52,952 nt of DNA, taken from an uncultured Rivibacter sp. (GTDB lineage: Bacteria; Pseudomonadota; Gammaproteobacteria; Burkholderiales; Burkholderiaceae). Within the stretch, counting starts at the first letter, position 1. The number at the start of each line of letters is the position of its first letter. The notes below the pieces were generated by a model. The model was not told the origin of the DNA, did not search any database, and saw only the letters and a program-made list of their open reading frames with translations. The stretch covers positions 1 to 52,952 of the forward strand of contig CAMLLU010000037.1 in assembly GCA_946480925.1 (NCBI GenBank), written 5' to 3'. The position numbers and the translations under genes were made by a program. Below are positions 44,974-52,952 of the stretch, one piece after another.

Positions 44974-47913
44974 CTACCAGAGAACCTTCAAGCCCACCGA
45001 CCCCTGCACCGACGAATTCACCTTCGCATCGCCGCCCGTAGCGAACACCCGCCCGAGCTCGCTGTAGACCCCGGCCGCCGGCGTGAGCGCCAGCGTGAAG
45101 CCGGCAGCGAGTTCCGCGGTATCGGAGCTGCTCCCGGTTGCGATGCGCGCCGTCGCCGCAGGGCCCACGAAGTTCGTGACGTCAGTGCCGCCGCTCGTGC
45201 GGTACAGGTTCACTCGCGTATACGGCTGCAGCAGGCCTGCGCGCGTGGCGACGTTGCCCTTGACGCGCACGCCCAGGCGGCCGGTCCATCGGCCGTGCAG
45301 CTCCTGCTGCACGTTGGCGTTGCTGATCTGCACGTCGTCGAAGCGGCTCTTCTGGTAGATGAGCTGCGCCTGCGGCTCGATGCTCCAGCTGGCGTCCAGG
45401 GGGAAAGGCTTGCCGGTCTCCAGCGAGGCCGTCACGCTGCGGGCACGGCCCGGTGTGCTCGAGTCGCCATCGGGCTGCACGCCATATCGGTGGCGGCCCA
45501 CCAGCACCACGCCGTCGGCGTAGAAGCCGTTCGTGTCTTGCCAGGTCGCATAGCCGCCCAGGTGGCGCGACTGCAGGTCGTTGTGGCCGGTCTGCCCGAG
45601 GGTGCCGCGCGCGTTGCCGCTCACGTCGGCACTGCCGTCCAGCGCGCCGACGAAAACACCCGCACGCCACGCGCCACGCACCAGCAGGTCGGTGCCGGCT
45701 TGCACACCCGCCACGTGGCCTCGGCTTCGCACGTCGGCCTCGCCAGCCTGGCGAATGTCGAGGTCGCTGTAGACGGCGCGGGCCCAGGCGCGGCGGCCGG
45801 CATCGCTGCTGCCGGTCTCGTCGCCCATGCGGCGATGCAGGTTGCCCAGCATCGCCAGGTCGGCCTGGCGCAGCTCGCCCGGCAACGCCGCGAAGAGCGG
45901 CACCTCCACGCGGTACGTCGAGCGCAGGTACCAGTCTTCGCCTGCGCCGTTCGCATCGGCCGCATGGAGCCTGTACTCGTACCCTCCGGCGTCCATGTGG
46001 CCGCCGGCCAGGGTGAACGCGCTCTTGGTGGTCTGGGCGGTGGTGGTGGCGCCGTTGGTGGCTTCGACGACCTTGATGCCGTCACCCGTGGTTGCGGCAC
46101 CCAGGCCGCCCACGTTCACGATCTGCAGCGTGGTGTTGCCGCTCACCGTGCCGCCATCCACGACGATGCGGTCGGTCGGCGAGCTGGAGTCTCCCAGCAC
46201 GGTGTGGAGTTGCACGGTGCCGCCCTGGCCGACCCAGTTGCCGTTGACGGTGAGGGTCTTGGGCACGAAGGTGACGCCGGGCGCCTGGAAGGCGATGCGG
46301 CCGGCGAGGCTCAAGTCGTTCAAGGTGGAGCTGGCGGTCATGGTCCACCGGCTGGTGCCGTCCACGCTCAGGTTGGCCAGGTTCACGGCACCGGTGAGGC
46401 TCGAGGCGTTTTGCAGACGCACGCTGAGGGTGCTGCCGGTGCTTGCCACGACGTTGCCGTTCAGCGTGCTGCCATTGGCCGTTGCGGTGAACGTGCTCGC
46501 GTTCGCGGCGCTCAGCAGCGTGCTGGCTGCGGTGGCTGATGCGGCGGCCGAAGCGGTGCTGTTGTTCAGCACGAGCGCCGAGCTGCCCGTGGCGCCGTCC
46601 ACGTGAATGAGGTCGCCCGAGGTGTTGCTGATGGCAAAGCCGTCGAAGCGGGCCTGCTGGTCGGCGCCGGGCACGAAGCCGATGGCGACGCCCGCCGCGT
46701 TGATGCTTCCGCCGCCCGTGGCCGTCAGGGTGGCGTTGTTGCCGACGAGCAGCGCGCCATAGCTCGTCGCGTCGGTGGTGTTCACTTGCAGCGTGCCTGT
46801 TGCGTTGATCGCGCCGCCCAGGTCGGCCAGCAGGCCAGCCGCATAAGACTCGGGGTTGCCGTTCGGGAAGTTCGCTTGCGTGGCGCCGCTCACGTTGACG
46901 ACGGCGGCACCCGCCAGGTTCACCTGCGAGCCGGCGTCGCGCGAAGAGACGCCCTGGCCGTTGATGCTGCTGACGTTGATGGTCGTGTTCGACGCCGCAC
47001 CCGCGGTCACCACGCCTGCGGTGACCGCGCGGATGCCGGATCCGTTGACACCGTTGACGTTGAAGGTGGCCGCGCCGTTGTAGGCGATGTTCCCCGTGGT
47101 GGTGACCTTCAGGCCCGACGCCTGCTGGCCGCTGGTGGTGAGGTTGAGCGTGCCGTTGAACGTGGCGGTGCCGCCGTCGTTGGTCGCAACGGCGTCCGAG
47201 CGGGAGTTGCCTGCTGTGGAGATGGTCACGTCGCCGTTGGCGACCAAGGCCCCGCCGGTGCTCGCCCGCATGCCGGGGGAATATGCGGAGCCGCTGCCCA
47301 TGGCGACGTTCGCAGGGCCGTTGAGGATGATGGTGCTGCCGCTGTCTTGCGCCAGCACGCCGTGGTTGCCGGCGCCGTCGGGCAACACGATGGACAGCAG
47401 CCCGTTGACCGTGATGGCGCCGCCACCCACCGCGTGAAGCCCCACGTTGCCGCTGCCGCTCGTGCCGGGCCTGCTGATGGTGGCGCCCGCCTGCAGGTTG
47501 ACCTGCGAGCCCGCGCCGTTGGCGTGTACGCCGGACTGGCTGTTGCCCGACAGGGTCATGGTGACCGCCGACGCGGCGTTGATCACGCCAGCGGTGCGCG
47601 AGGTGAGGGCACCCGCACCTGCAGCCACGCCTGCGCCGGAATAGCTGCCTTCAGCCACGCAAACCGAGCCGTCATCGGCTTGCAGCAGCGCGCCCGCCGT
47701 GGTGGTGCAGGCTGCCAGGGCATCGTTCGGCGCCAATCCGGCCGCGACCAGCAGGACGGCGATGGAACATAGGGGGCGGACCGTTGCGGTGGGGTCGCGG
47801 AGCATTGCGCGCACGACGTCGCGTGCGTGTGCCTTCGTCGACCGTGTCGCTGGGGTGTGTTGCACCTTCGTCGGCTGCGTGGCCGACGGAGCATAGGGGG
47901 CCGTTCTTTGCAT
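44974..47913 (-). CDS. Autotransporter with beta-solenoid passenger
   Basis: 979 residues. A long signal region of about 68 residues ends NDALA/ACTT. The passenger has at least eight short repeats of 26-29 residues from about residue 125 to 340, each carrying GxxAxxGGxxxxNG (GVHANGAGSQVNL, GLHAVGGGAITVNG, GVLAQDSGSTIILNG, GMRASTGGALVANG). A pertactin-like region (VDGTSRWTMTASSTLNDLSL, FTLAGGHMDAGGYEYRL) precedes the C-terminal translocator of about 270 residues (AWARAVYSDLDIRQAGEADV ... LKVLW), which ends in an aromatic residue as outer-membrane barrels do. ATG 47913 has AAGGA upstream. It is the gene downstream of the deaminase effector. Confidence 0.92.
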   Translation of the reverse strand: MQRTAPYAPSATQPTKVQHTPATRSTKAHARDVVRAMLRDPTATVRPLCSIAVLLVAAGLAPNDALAACTTTAGALLQADDGSVCVAEGSYSGAGVAAGAGALTSRTAGVINAASAVTMTLSGNSQSGVHANGAGSQVNLQAGATISRPGTSGSGNVGLHAVGGGAITVNGLLSIVLPDGAGNHGVLAQDSGSTIILNGPANVAMGSGSAYSPGMRASTGGALVANGDVTISTAGNSRSDAVATNDGGTATFNGTLNLTTSGQQASGLKVTTTGNIAYNGAATFNVNGVNGSGIRAVTAGVVTAGAASNTTINVSSINGQGVSSRDAGSQVNLAGAAVVNVSGATQANFPNGNPESYAAGLLADLGGAINATGTLQVNTTDATSYGALLVGNNATLTATGGGSINAAGVAIGFVPGADQQARFDGFAISNTSGDLIHVDGATGSSALVLNNSTASAAASATAASTLLSAANASTFTATANGSTLNGNVVASTGSTLSVRLQNASSLTGAVNLANLSVDGTSRWTMTASSTLNDLSLAGRIAFQAPGVTFVPKTLTVNGNWVGQGGTVQLHTVLGDSSSPTDRIVVDGGTVSGNTTLQIVNVGGLGAATTGDGIKVVEATNGATTTAQTTKSAFTLAGGHMDAGGYEYRLHAADANGAGEDWYLRSTYRVEVPLFAALPGELRQADLAMLGNLHRRMGDETGSSDAGRRAWARAVYSDLDIRQAGEADVRSRGHVAGVQAGTDLLVRGAWRAGVFVGALDGSADVSGNARGTLGQTGHNDLQSRHLGGYATWQDTNGFYADGVVLVGRHRYGVQPDGDSSTPGRARSVTASLETGKPFPLDASWSIEPQAQLIYQKSRFDDVQISNANVQQELHGRWTGRLGVRVKGNVATRAGLLQPYTRVNLYRTSGGTDVTNFVGPAATARIATGSSSDTAELAAGFTLALTPAAGVYSELGRVFATGGDAKVNSSVQGSVGLKVLW

Positions 47914-48125
47914 GATTCGTCCTTGCTTCTTTGCTTGTCGCGTGACCGACGACCATGCAGGCGCGTGGTCCGGTCAGCGCCGGACGCGCGAATGTATTCA
48001 GCAGGGGAGCGCGTGTCTTGCCCGAAGTCTGGCGATTCGCTGTCTGCCCAGGCTTCGAGGGCAGAAGCGGCAATCTGGCGCAGCGGCCTCGTGTTCCTTG
48101 GCGGCGACGACGTGGCCCGTGGCGG
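47914..48125. other. Intergenic region between effector and autotransporter
   Basis: 212 bases, non-coding as far as I can see. GTCCGG / CCGGAC (47968-47985) with flanking GCGC repeats makes a strong hairpin without a T tract. No candidate immunity gene fits here. Confidence 0.5.
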
Positions 48126-51100
48126 TCATGCCGGGCGTTTCGTCGCCGACGTTCGATGTGGCGTCGTGCCCGGGGCGGCCTCTTCTGCCGGGGGCTCCGG
48201 TGTGGGGCTGGCGGGCATCGGCGGCGACGCGGGTCTCCACGTCGTCGCAGGCGGAGAAGCGGGCCAGCTCGAGGCCTCGAGATGGCGGTCGAGCTCGTTC
48301 CAGATGTCGCCGTCCGCAAAGGCGGCGGCCTGGGCGGGCTCGGGGTGCTCAGGAGAGGCTTGAGGTTCGCGGATGCGCAAGCCTTCTGCGTTGCGCTTGC
48401 CCAGGACGGCAGACGATGCCGAGGGCGCTGAAGAGCCCGGTCGCAACGTTGTCGAACTGCGGGAGCGCAAGGGGGTTGCCTCATCGCGAGGCTGCGAGGG
48501 GCCGGGTCCGCTGGCATGGCCCGCGGTGCCGGCGGCGGCGTCGTCGTCGTCGGAACCGCTGTCGGTGTCGTAGTGCACGCTGAGCTTGTCGTTCTTCATG
48601 AGAGACGCGTACGTGCCGATCGACTCCTTGATGTTCCGCTCGACGATCTCGTTGGCGTCATGGAAGGCCTGGGCCGCTCGCGACAGCCAGGCCGGGCCGC
48701 GGCGTGCCGTGGCCGGCAGGCTCAGATCTTCAGCACACACGGTGCAGGGGCGCATCGTCCCCGCGAGCGATCGCAGGTTCAGGGGCTCGCCCGTGGTCTC
48801 CTTGAATGCGTCCTTGATGCGGCGCTCGGCATGCAGGTCGATGGCCTTGCCGTTCTGGTACACGGTGTCGGTGGGTACGCGAAAGCGCCCTTGCGACATG
48901 GCTTGCAGCAGGGGCGCCATCGGCCCGCCTGCGGCGGGGGCGGCCAGCTTGCGGGCGAGCTTCGCCTGATGCCGGCCCTCCCGGCTGGCGCCTGCGTCAA
49001 TGTCCTCCTGAGCGAGCTTGCGCACCAGCCCGCCGTCGGACAGGAAGCCCCTGATCTTGCGGTTCACGCCTTCGTTGTTCGAAGAAACCCAGACATCCCC
49101 GCGTTTGGCGTCGAAGTAGCACTGGACCTCGATGGTCTTGAATTCCTTCTTCAGCACCGTCGAAAGCCACCGCAGGGCTTGTCTGGCGCGGTCGTGCTTG
49201 AACGACCGCGGCGGCATCACGAGGTCGGGGCTGTCTGCGTAGATGCTCGGCAGGTTCTTCTTCGTCGTGCTCCGGACCCCTGCGTTGTCGCCCGACTCGT
49301 TGACGACGAAGAGCTTCGCTCCGAAGTTGCCGAAGCCCGGCACCAGAACCCGGCTCATGCGGGAAGTCGCGGTGGGCTTCAGCTGTGCGAGCAGGGCATC
49401 GAGCTCGCGGAGGCGGTGAAGCTGCAGATGCGGCAGCCGCGCTTCGATCTCGGCGCGGCTGCGCACCTGCCCGCCGGGGCCGACGAGCACCTCGAGGCGC
49501 TCGGCCAGCTCGGTGGAGTCCGACATCCGGGCCGCGGCTTCGCGTACTGGCAGGCCGGGCTCCAGCCACATTGCATACGCGGCGGCAGCCATGGGATACA
49601 GGTCTTCCCTGACGGCGCGCAGGAACTGCTGGCCGGGCGTTGGCGGCCGCGGCAGGTTGTGCGCTTTTGCCACGAAACCCAACGCCCGCAGCGACGCACG
49701 TATGGTCTGCCAGTGGGCGTCATAGCCGGGAAGGTGCTGGATTCGGAAGTCGGCGATCTTCAAGGCGCCGGTGCGTGGGTCGATGGTGCGGTCGATCACG
49801 CGGCGGTTGCCGCGTGTGAGCCGCGCGAGGCTGGCGCCGTTCGTTGCGGTCGGGTGGTCCACGCGCGCTTTCAGCACGGCCGCCAGGAGCTCGGCTGTGA
49901 GCGGCTGGGGCAGGCGGTCGGCCTGGTCTTCATGGCCGAGTTCCGAGAGGTGCTGGTAGATGGCGTTTCGCTCTTCGAAGAAACCGTTCAGCGCCGTCAA
50001 TGCGTCGAACGATCGATTCAGCCTGCCGTCGTGCGTGAACCACGACCTGAGCGTCGGCCCGGCCATGCCGGAGGCCTGGTCTGCACCTTCGAGCAGGTTG
50101 CGCTTGCCCGCGGCCTTGTTGGCGACCATGGCCTCGAGCGCGCGAGTGAGCTGATCGGCCCGCTGGATGCGGGCCGCGCGGGTGCCGGCCGGCGAGGCCG
50201 GCATCGCTGCTGCATGGGGCGGGGCCGCAGGGCGGGGCTCGGCCCGCGCCGAACGCTGAGCGTTCGGCTTGCCGGCCTGCATGCGGCCGACGATGTTCCT
50301 GATCGTCATCACCTCGTCCATGGGGCCTCGCCCCACGTGGCGCAGGGTGGGCCTTCCTTCGTCGTCGACGCGGCGAAGCAGGGTGACGGGCTTGTCACTT
50401 CCTTCAAGAACGAGAACGTGGCGCGTGATGCCGTGTTCCGCGTCCACGACCGCGCCGCCAGCGGTGTTGCACAGCTCGTTCAGGTGGCGCACGAACGGGA
50501 TGATCCCTGCATGGCTTTCGTGCTGCGCGTGCCGGCGCTGGACGTAGGCCTGGAACGGGGCTTCGAGGGGCGGGCCGAGATGCTCCCACAGGGTCAGCAG
50601 GTGGTTGCTGTCACGTTGGTCCTGGGTGGACCGGACCTGCTGGCTCGACGTGCTGCTGCTGTTGCTGGGGCGGCGGTTCTGGAAGATCTCCATCTTGTCG
50701 AGCAAGTGGGGTTCTTCTTCGATGGAAGGTAGCAAGTGCAGGTCAGTCAGCTCGCCGCCGGGGTCGCGGTGCATCAGGAGCTGTATGTCGCGGCCCAGTT
50801 CCGGCATGGGCACGAGGCACCGGTCGATGCCCTCCACACCGGTTGGCTCGCGGACGCCCGATTCCTCGGCGCGTTGCTGCACAAGTCGAACGAAATCCGC
50901 GCCGGTGAGCTTGTGCTCGCGGTGTGATTTCTCAAGGTATTCCGTATGAAGGGCGCGCAGCTCCTGTCTGCGGGAGCGCCACACGCGTTGGTACGGCGTT
51001 CGCTGCGGGGCAGCGTTCTCGGCCGCGGCAGACGAACTCGCGGTCTCATCCAGCCTTGCAAGCACTCCCGCCCTGACTGCTGCACGCGAGCCGGCCTGCC

Positions 51101-51719
51101 GGTGCATCGTGCTGGCCAGTCGGCGCACGTCGGCCTCGCTGCCGCTCTCGGCGACACGCAGATCGGCCAGGGAGCCGCCGTCCTGGTCGCGCCGCAACAC
51201 GTGCACCGGCTTGAGGGTGCCCGGGATCTGGACGACGTGGCGATGGATACCCGGCTTGCCGGTGGGCAGCGGGGGGGCGTCTGGCTGGGTCGTGAGGAAG
51301 TGAACCAGGCGAATGAACTGCCCTCCAGTGATGGGCTTGTTGTCCATTGCGCGGATGTACTCCCGGCGCAGGGGCTCGAGCTCTGCCTGGCGTGAGGCGC
51401 TCCTCTTCCATAGCCGGTCCAGCCGGACTTCAGCGGGCCCCTTTTGGTCAGTGCCTGCGCTGGCCGACGGAGCTTCGGAAAGCCGCGCGACGGGGCGTGG
51501 CGCGTGGGCTGCCGGGGCTCTGGAAGGAAGCACCGCGTTTCTCGGTCTCACCGACATGGTGCCCGCCGGGTCGCGTTGCGCATTGGGGTGAGCGGGCAGG
51601 GCCGATGCCGCGCCGCAGCCGTGAGCCGGCGTGGCTGCGCCGCGTGTTTCAGTGGAGGCCTGCGACGACGAGCCACGCGCGGGAGGCAGCGGAGGAAGGC
51701 CTTTTTCGGGAATCTTCAT
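48126..51719 (-). CDS. Giant repeat protein with C-terminal XOO_2897-like deaminase; candidate secreted effector
   Basis: 1197 residues. No Sec signal; the first 95 are disordered and rich in Ser, Pro, Ala and Thr. Three related modules of about 110 residues follow (100-208, 243-350, 372-482), sharing a pattern like LW+..L..L...Y....+.F+RLV and LLRRDxDGGxLxxL. Three shorter helix-turn-helix-like modules (about 520-575, 605-660, 705-760) share ..TLRSWFTHDGRLNR. A deaminase domain occupies about 845-1000: strands VQCYFDAKRGDVWVSSNN, then HAE (His963, Glu965) and RPCTVC (Cys992, Cys995), the zinc ligands and catalytic Glu. A disordered tail with DSGSDDDD and GKRNAEGL ends SATKRPA. It likely deaminates a nucleotide or nucleic acid. 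The start ATG 51719 has only a weak upstream site. Confidence 0.85.
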   Translation of the reverse strand: MKIPEKGLPPLPPARGSSSQASTETRGAATPAHGCGAASALPAHPNAQRDPAGTMSVRPRNAVLPSRAPAAHAPRPVARLSEAPSASAGTDQKGPAEVRLDRLWKRSASRQAELEPLRREYIRAMDNKPITGGQFIRLVHFLTTQPDAPPLPTGKPGIHRHVVQIPGTLKPVHVLRRDQDGGSLADLRVAESGSEADVRRLASTMHRQAGSRAAVRAGVLARLDETASSSAAAENAAPQRTPYQRVWRSRRQELRALHTEYLEKSHREHKLTGADFVRLVQQRAEESGVREPTGVEGIDRCLVPMPELGRDIQLLMHRDPGGELTDLHLLPSIEEEPHLLDKMEIFQNRRPSNSSSTSSQQVRSTQDQRDSNHLLTLWEHLGPPLEAPFQAYVQRRHAQHESHAGIIPFVRHLNELCNTAGGAVVDAEHGITRHVLVLEGSDKPVTLLRRVDDEGRPTLRHVGRGPMDEVMTIRNIVGRMQAGKPNAQRSARAEPRPAAPPHAAAMPASPAGTRAARIQRADQLTRALEAMVANKAAGKRNLLEGADQASGMAGPTLRSWFTHDGRLNRSFDALTALNGFFEERNAIYQHLSELGHEDQADRLPQPLTAELLAAVLKARVDHPTATNGASLARLTRGNRRVIDRTIDPRTGALKIADFRIQHLPGYDAHWQTIRASLRALGFVAKAHNLPRPPTPGQQFLRAVREDLYPMAAAAYAMWLEPGLPVREAAARMSDSTELAERLEVLVGPGGQVRSRAEIEARLPHLQLHRLRELDALLAQLKPTATSRMSRVLVPGFGNFGAKLFVVNESGDNAGVRSTTKKNLPSIYADSPDLVMPPRSFKHDRARQALRWLSTVLKKEFKTIEVQCYFDAKRGDVWVSSNNEGVNRKIRGFLSDGGLVRKLAQEDIDAGASREGRHQAKLARKLAAPAAGGPMAPLLQAMSQGRFRVPTDTVYQNGKAIDLHAERRIKDAFKETTGEPLNLRSLAGTMRPCTVCAEDLSLPATARRGPAWLSRAAQAFHDANEIVERNIKESIGTYASLMKNDKLSVHYDTDSGSDDDDAAAGTAGHASGPGPSQPRDEATPLRSRSSTTLRPGSSAPSASSAVLGKRNAEGLRIREPQASPEHPEPAQAAAFADGDIWNELDRHLEASSWPASPPATTWRPASPPMPASPTPEPPAEEAAPGTTPHRTSATKRPA

Positions 51720-51866
51720 GAACTTCCCGCGCTGCTGCGAACGATCCGTCTCAGCCAGCGTACGGGCTGCGCCGAGTTTGCAATGCACGCGCGCGGCGAG
51801 CGGGCCTTCCTTGCGACGTCGCGTGGCGCCATGCGAAGCGGGCACTCTCTGCCCGCAACCAGCGAC
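51720..51866 (-). promoter_or_regulatory. Promoter region of the effector gene with a PIP-box-like element
   Basis: On the minus strand TTCGC (51837-51833), then 15 bases, then GTCGC (51817-51813), then 32 bases, then CAAACT (51780-51775). This equals the plant-inducible-promoter layout TTCGB-N15-TTCGB-N30-32-YANNNT with one mismatch. PIP boxes mark type III effector genes controlled by HrpX/HrpB. In GC-rich DNA a chance match is quite possible, and no hrp genes are in the window. Confidence 0.3.
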
Positions 51867-52952
51867 TCACTGGCAGCTGTAGCTGCCCTCGGCCATGACC
51901 GACCCACTGCCGCTGTACACAGGCTTCTTCGGGAACGGACAAACCGGCATGCTCACACTCGCATTCGCCGACTGCAGCACGACGCGATCCGGCGCGTTCT
52001 GTTGCTCGACCCATTCGACCAGCGTGTCGAAGAACTGGTTCGCAGCGGGCAAGGGCACCGCATTCACATCGGCTACCGGCCCCGTGCTGCCGCTCACCGA
52101 ACCCACCCCACCGCAGTGCCCCAACCCCGGCACCATGAAGAGCCGGTTGAACTTCTGTGCCTCGGCAAAGCCGCCCACCACGTTGGCCATGCGGGTGTAG
52201 TAGTTCACCGAGCCCATGGCCGGGATCAGCTGGTCGCCCCAGCCGTGGAACTGGATGATCTTCGCCCCCTTGTCGCGCACGGCGGTGAGGTCTGGGGCGT
52301 CGGTGTTGATGTGGCCGAAGTAGGGTTGCAGCGCATCGCCCTGGCCGTAGGCGTAGGCGAGGTCCGCATAGCTCATGCTGGCCCAGCGGTTGGTGCCGCT
52401 GCGGGTGGCGTTGACGAACAGCGGCGTCGAGTAGCTCGGGTCCTGCAGCTCCAGCGCCACCATGTCGGCGGCGATGGGGAAGGGGCCGAAGAAGGGTGGG
52501 CTCGCCGCGTCACCCGCCAGCAGCGTGAGGTTGGCGCCGCGCGACAAACCCCACCACAAGTGGTTCGTGTTGGCGAGCGCGGAGTTGCCGGCGTTGTCGC
52601 CTTGCGGGTCGGGCACCGTGCCGTCGGCCGTCTGGCCGTACCAGAACTTGTTGATGGCCTGGGCCTGCGCGGCATTCACGCAGGCCGCGTTCGTGCTGGT
52701 GCCGGTCACGCCGTTGCCTTGCGTGCCGTTGCACAGCACGGCTGCGTCGCGTGTGGGGTCGTAGTGGCATTGCCGCGGGTCGACGATGAAGCCCAGGTGC
52801 TGGCCGCCCACCACGTCGCACGCGCTCACGGCCGCTGCGCTCACGAAGCCGAGCTGGGCATTGCCCAGGCTGCCGCCCAGGTCGCGCTGCCGCACCACCT
52901 GCGGGTAGAGCTCGTTGGTGATGAAGCGCGTCCAGTTGATGGCCGGCGCTTC
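51867..52952 (-). CDS. Tannase/feruloyl esterase family protein, 5' end outside the window
   Basis: The frame is open to the end of the window, so only the C-terminal 361 residues are visible; the catalytic Ser lies outside. Tannase-family features are clear: NWTRFITNELYPQ, FVSAAAVSACDVVGG, DPRQCHYDPTRDAAVLCNG, HLWWGLSRGANLTLLAG, the acid of the triad in FHGWGDQLIPAMGSVNYY and the His in FMVPGLGHCGGVG. Several Cys pairs suggest an exported protein with disulfides. It hydrolyses aromatic esters such as gallates or ferulates of plant origin. It ends 147 bases before the effector start on the same strand. Confidence 0.9.
   Translation of the reverse strand, partial: EAPAINWTRFITNELYPQVVRQRDLGGSLGNAQLGFVSAAAVSACDVVGGQHLGFIVDPRQCHYDPTRDAAVLCNGTQGNGVTGTSTNAACVNAAQAQAINKFWYGQTADGTVPDPQGDNAGNSALANTNHLWWGLSRGANLTLLAGDAASPPFFGPFPIAADMVALELQDPSYSTPLFVNATRSGTNRWASMSYADLAYAYGQGDALQPYFGHINTDAPDLTAVRDKGAKIIQFHGWGDQLIPAMGSVNYYTRMANVVGGFAEAQKFNRLFMVPGLGHCGGVGSVSGSTGPVADVNAVPLPAANQFFDTLVEWVEQQNAPDRVVLQSANASVSMPVCPFPKKPVYSGSGSVMAEGSYSCQ

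Noticed and set aside
47914..48125. A possible immunity gene for the deaminase
   Set aside because: No frame of 40 or more codons with protein-like composition and a ribosome-binding site is present in this gap or in the one upstream of the effector.
48516..50732. A plus-strand frame of 738 codons inside the deaminase effector gene
   Set aside because: No recognisable domain and typical shadow composition; the minus strand has zinc motifs and internal repeats in register.

Overview
The window is about 53 kb of GC-rich chromosomal DNA. Codon use, repeat content and gene families suggest a betaproteobacterium of the order Burkholderiales, probably the Rubrivivax/Leptothrix/Rhizobacter or Comamonadaceae neighbourhood. 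The clues are Bug-type solute receptors, C-rich palindromic repeats, a Tct-like two-component system and a plus-strand Entner-Doudoroff pair. That placement is inference. I saw no rRNA, tRNA, CRISPR array, transposase or prophage gene.

Layout. 1-2.2 kb: the end of edd, then eda (Entner-Doudoroff). 2.2-8.5 kb: a minus-strand ribose operon, rbsB-rbsA-rbsC-rbsR-rbsK-rbsD, led by tandem LacI-type operators and tightly coupled by ATGA overlaps. 8.5-13.2 kb: a DUF2167 membrane protein, a DUF885 peptidase-like protein and a PhoD phosphatase. 13.2-17.8 kb: gloA and a thioesterase, divergent from a MarR regulator and MFS transporter, then an SDR and a metallo-beta-lactamase-fold hydrolase. 18-22.8 kb: an RhlE-type helicase with a terminator hairpin in its leader, convergent with a large subtilisin-like lipoprotein. 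23.1-28.6 kb: a Bug receptor divergent from a TctD/TctE-like two-component system, an orphan TctC-like receptor, and a GGDEF cyclase. 28.6-30 kb: a Fur-box-controlled PepSY membrane protein with a small coupled ORF. 30-35.8 kb: the sulfonate operon ssuE-ssuA2-ssuA1-ssuD-ssuC-ssuB. 35.8-41.1 kb: a sugar-acid cluster (aldehyde dehydrogenase, UxaA-family dehydratase, Bug receptor, divergent LysR). 41.1-44.9 kb: an enoyl-CoA hydratase-like protein, a lower-GC insert with two orphan genes and a gene remnant, an EamA/RarD transporter and a LysR regulator. 45-48 kb: an autotransporter. 48.1-51.7 kb: a 1197-residue repeat protein with a C-terminal deaminase domain. 51.9 kb to the end: a partial tannase/feruloyl esterase.

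Most of the window is ordinary catabolism and transport: hexose through Entner-Doudoroff, ribose, alkanesulfonates, sugar acids and tricarboxylate-like acids. The unusual part is the right end. There a predicted secreted nucleic-acid or nucleotide deaminase (HAE...PCxxC, XOO_2897-like), with two sets of triplicate repeats and a disordered tail, lies directly upstream of an autotransporter. No immunity gene is visible, which fits an effector aimed at a eukaryotic host better than an antibacterial toxin.

Smaller points of interest are an in-frame repeat insertion inside one of two tandem ssuA genes, three copies (one degenerate) of a palindromic intergenic repeat, a probable leaderless MarR gene, and the lower-GC insert at 41.8-43.0 kb.
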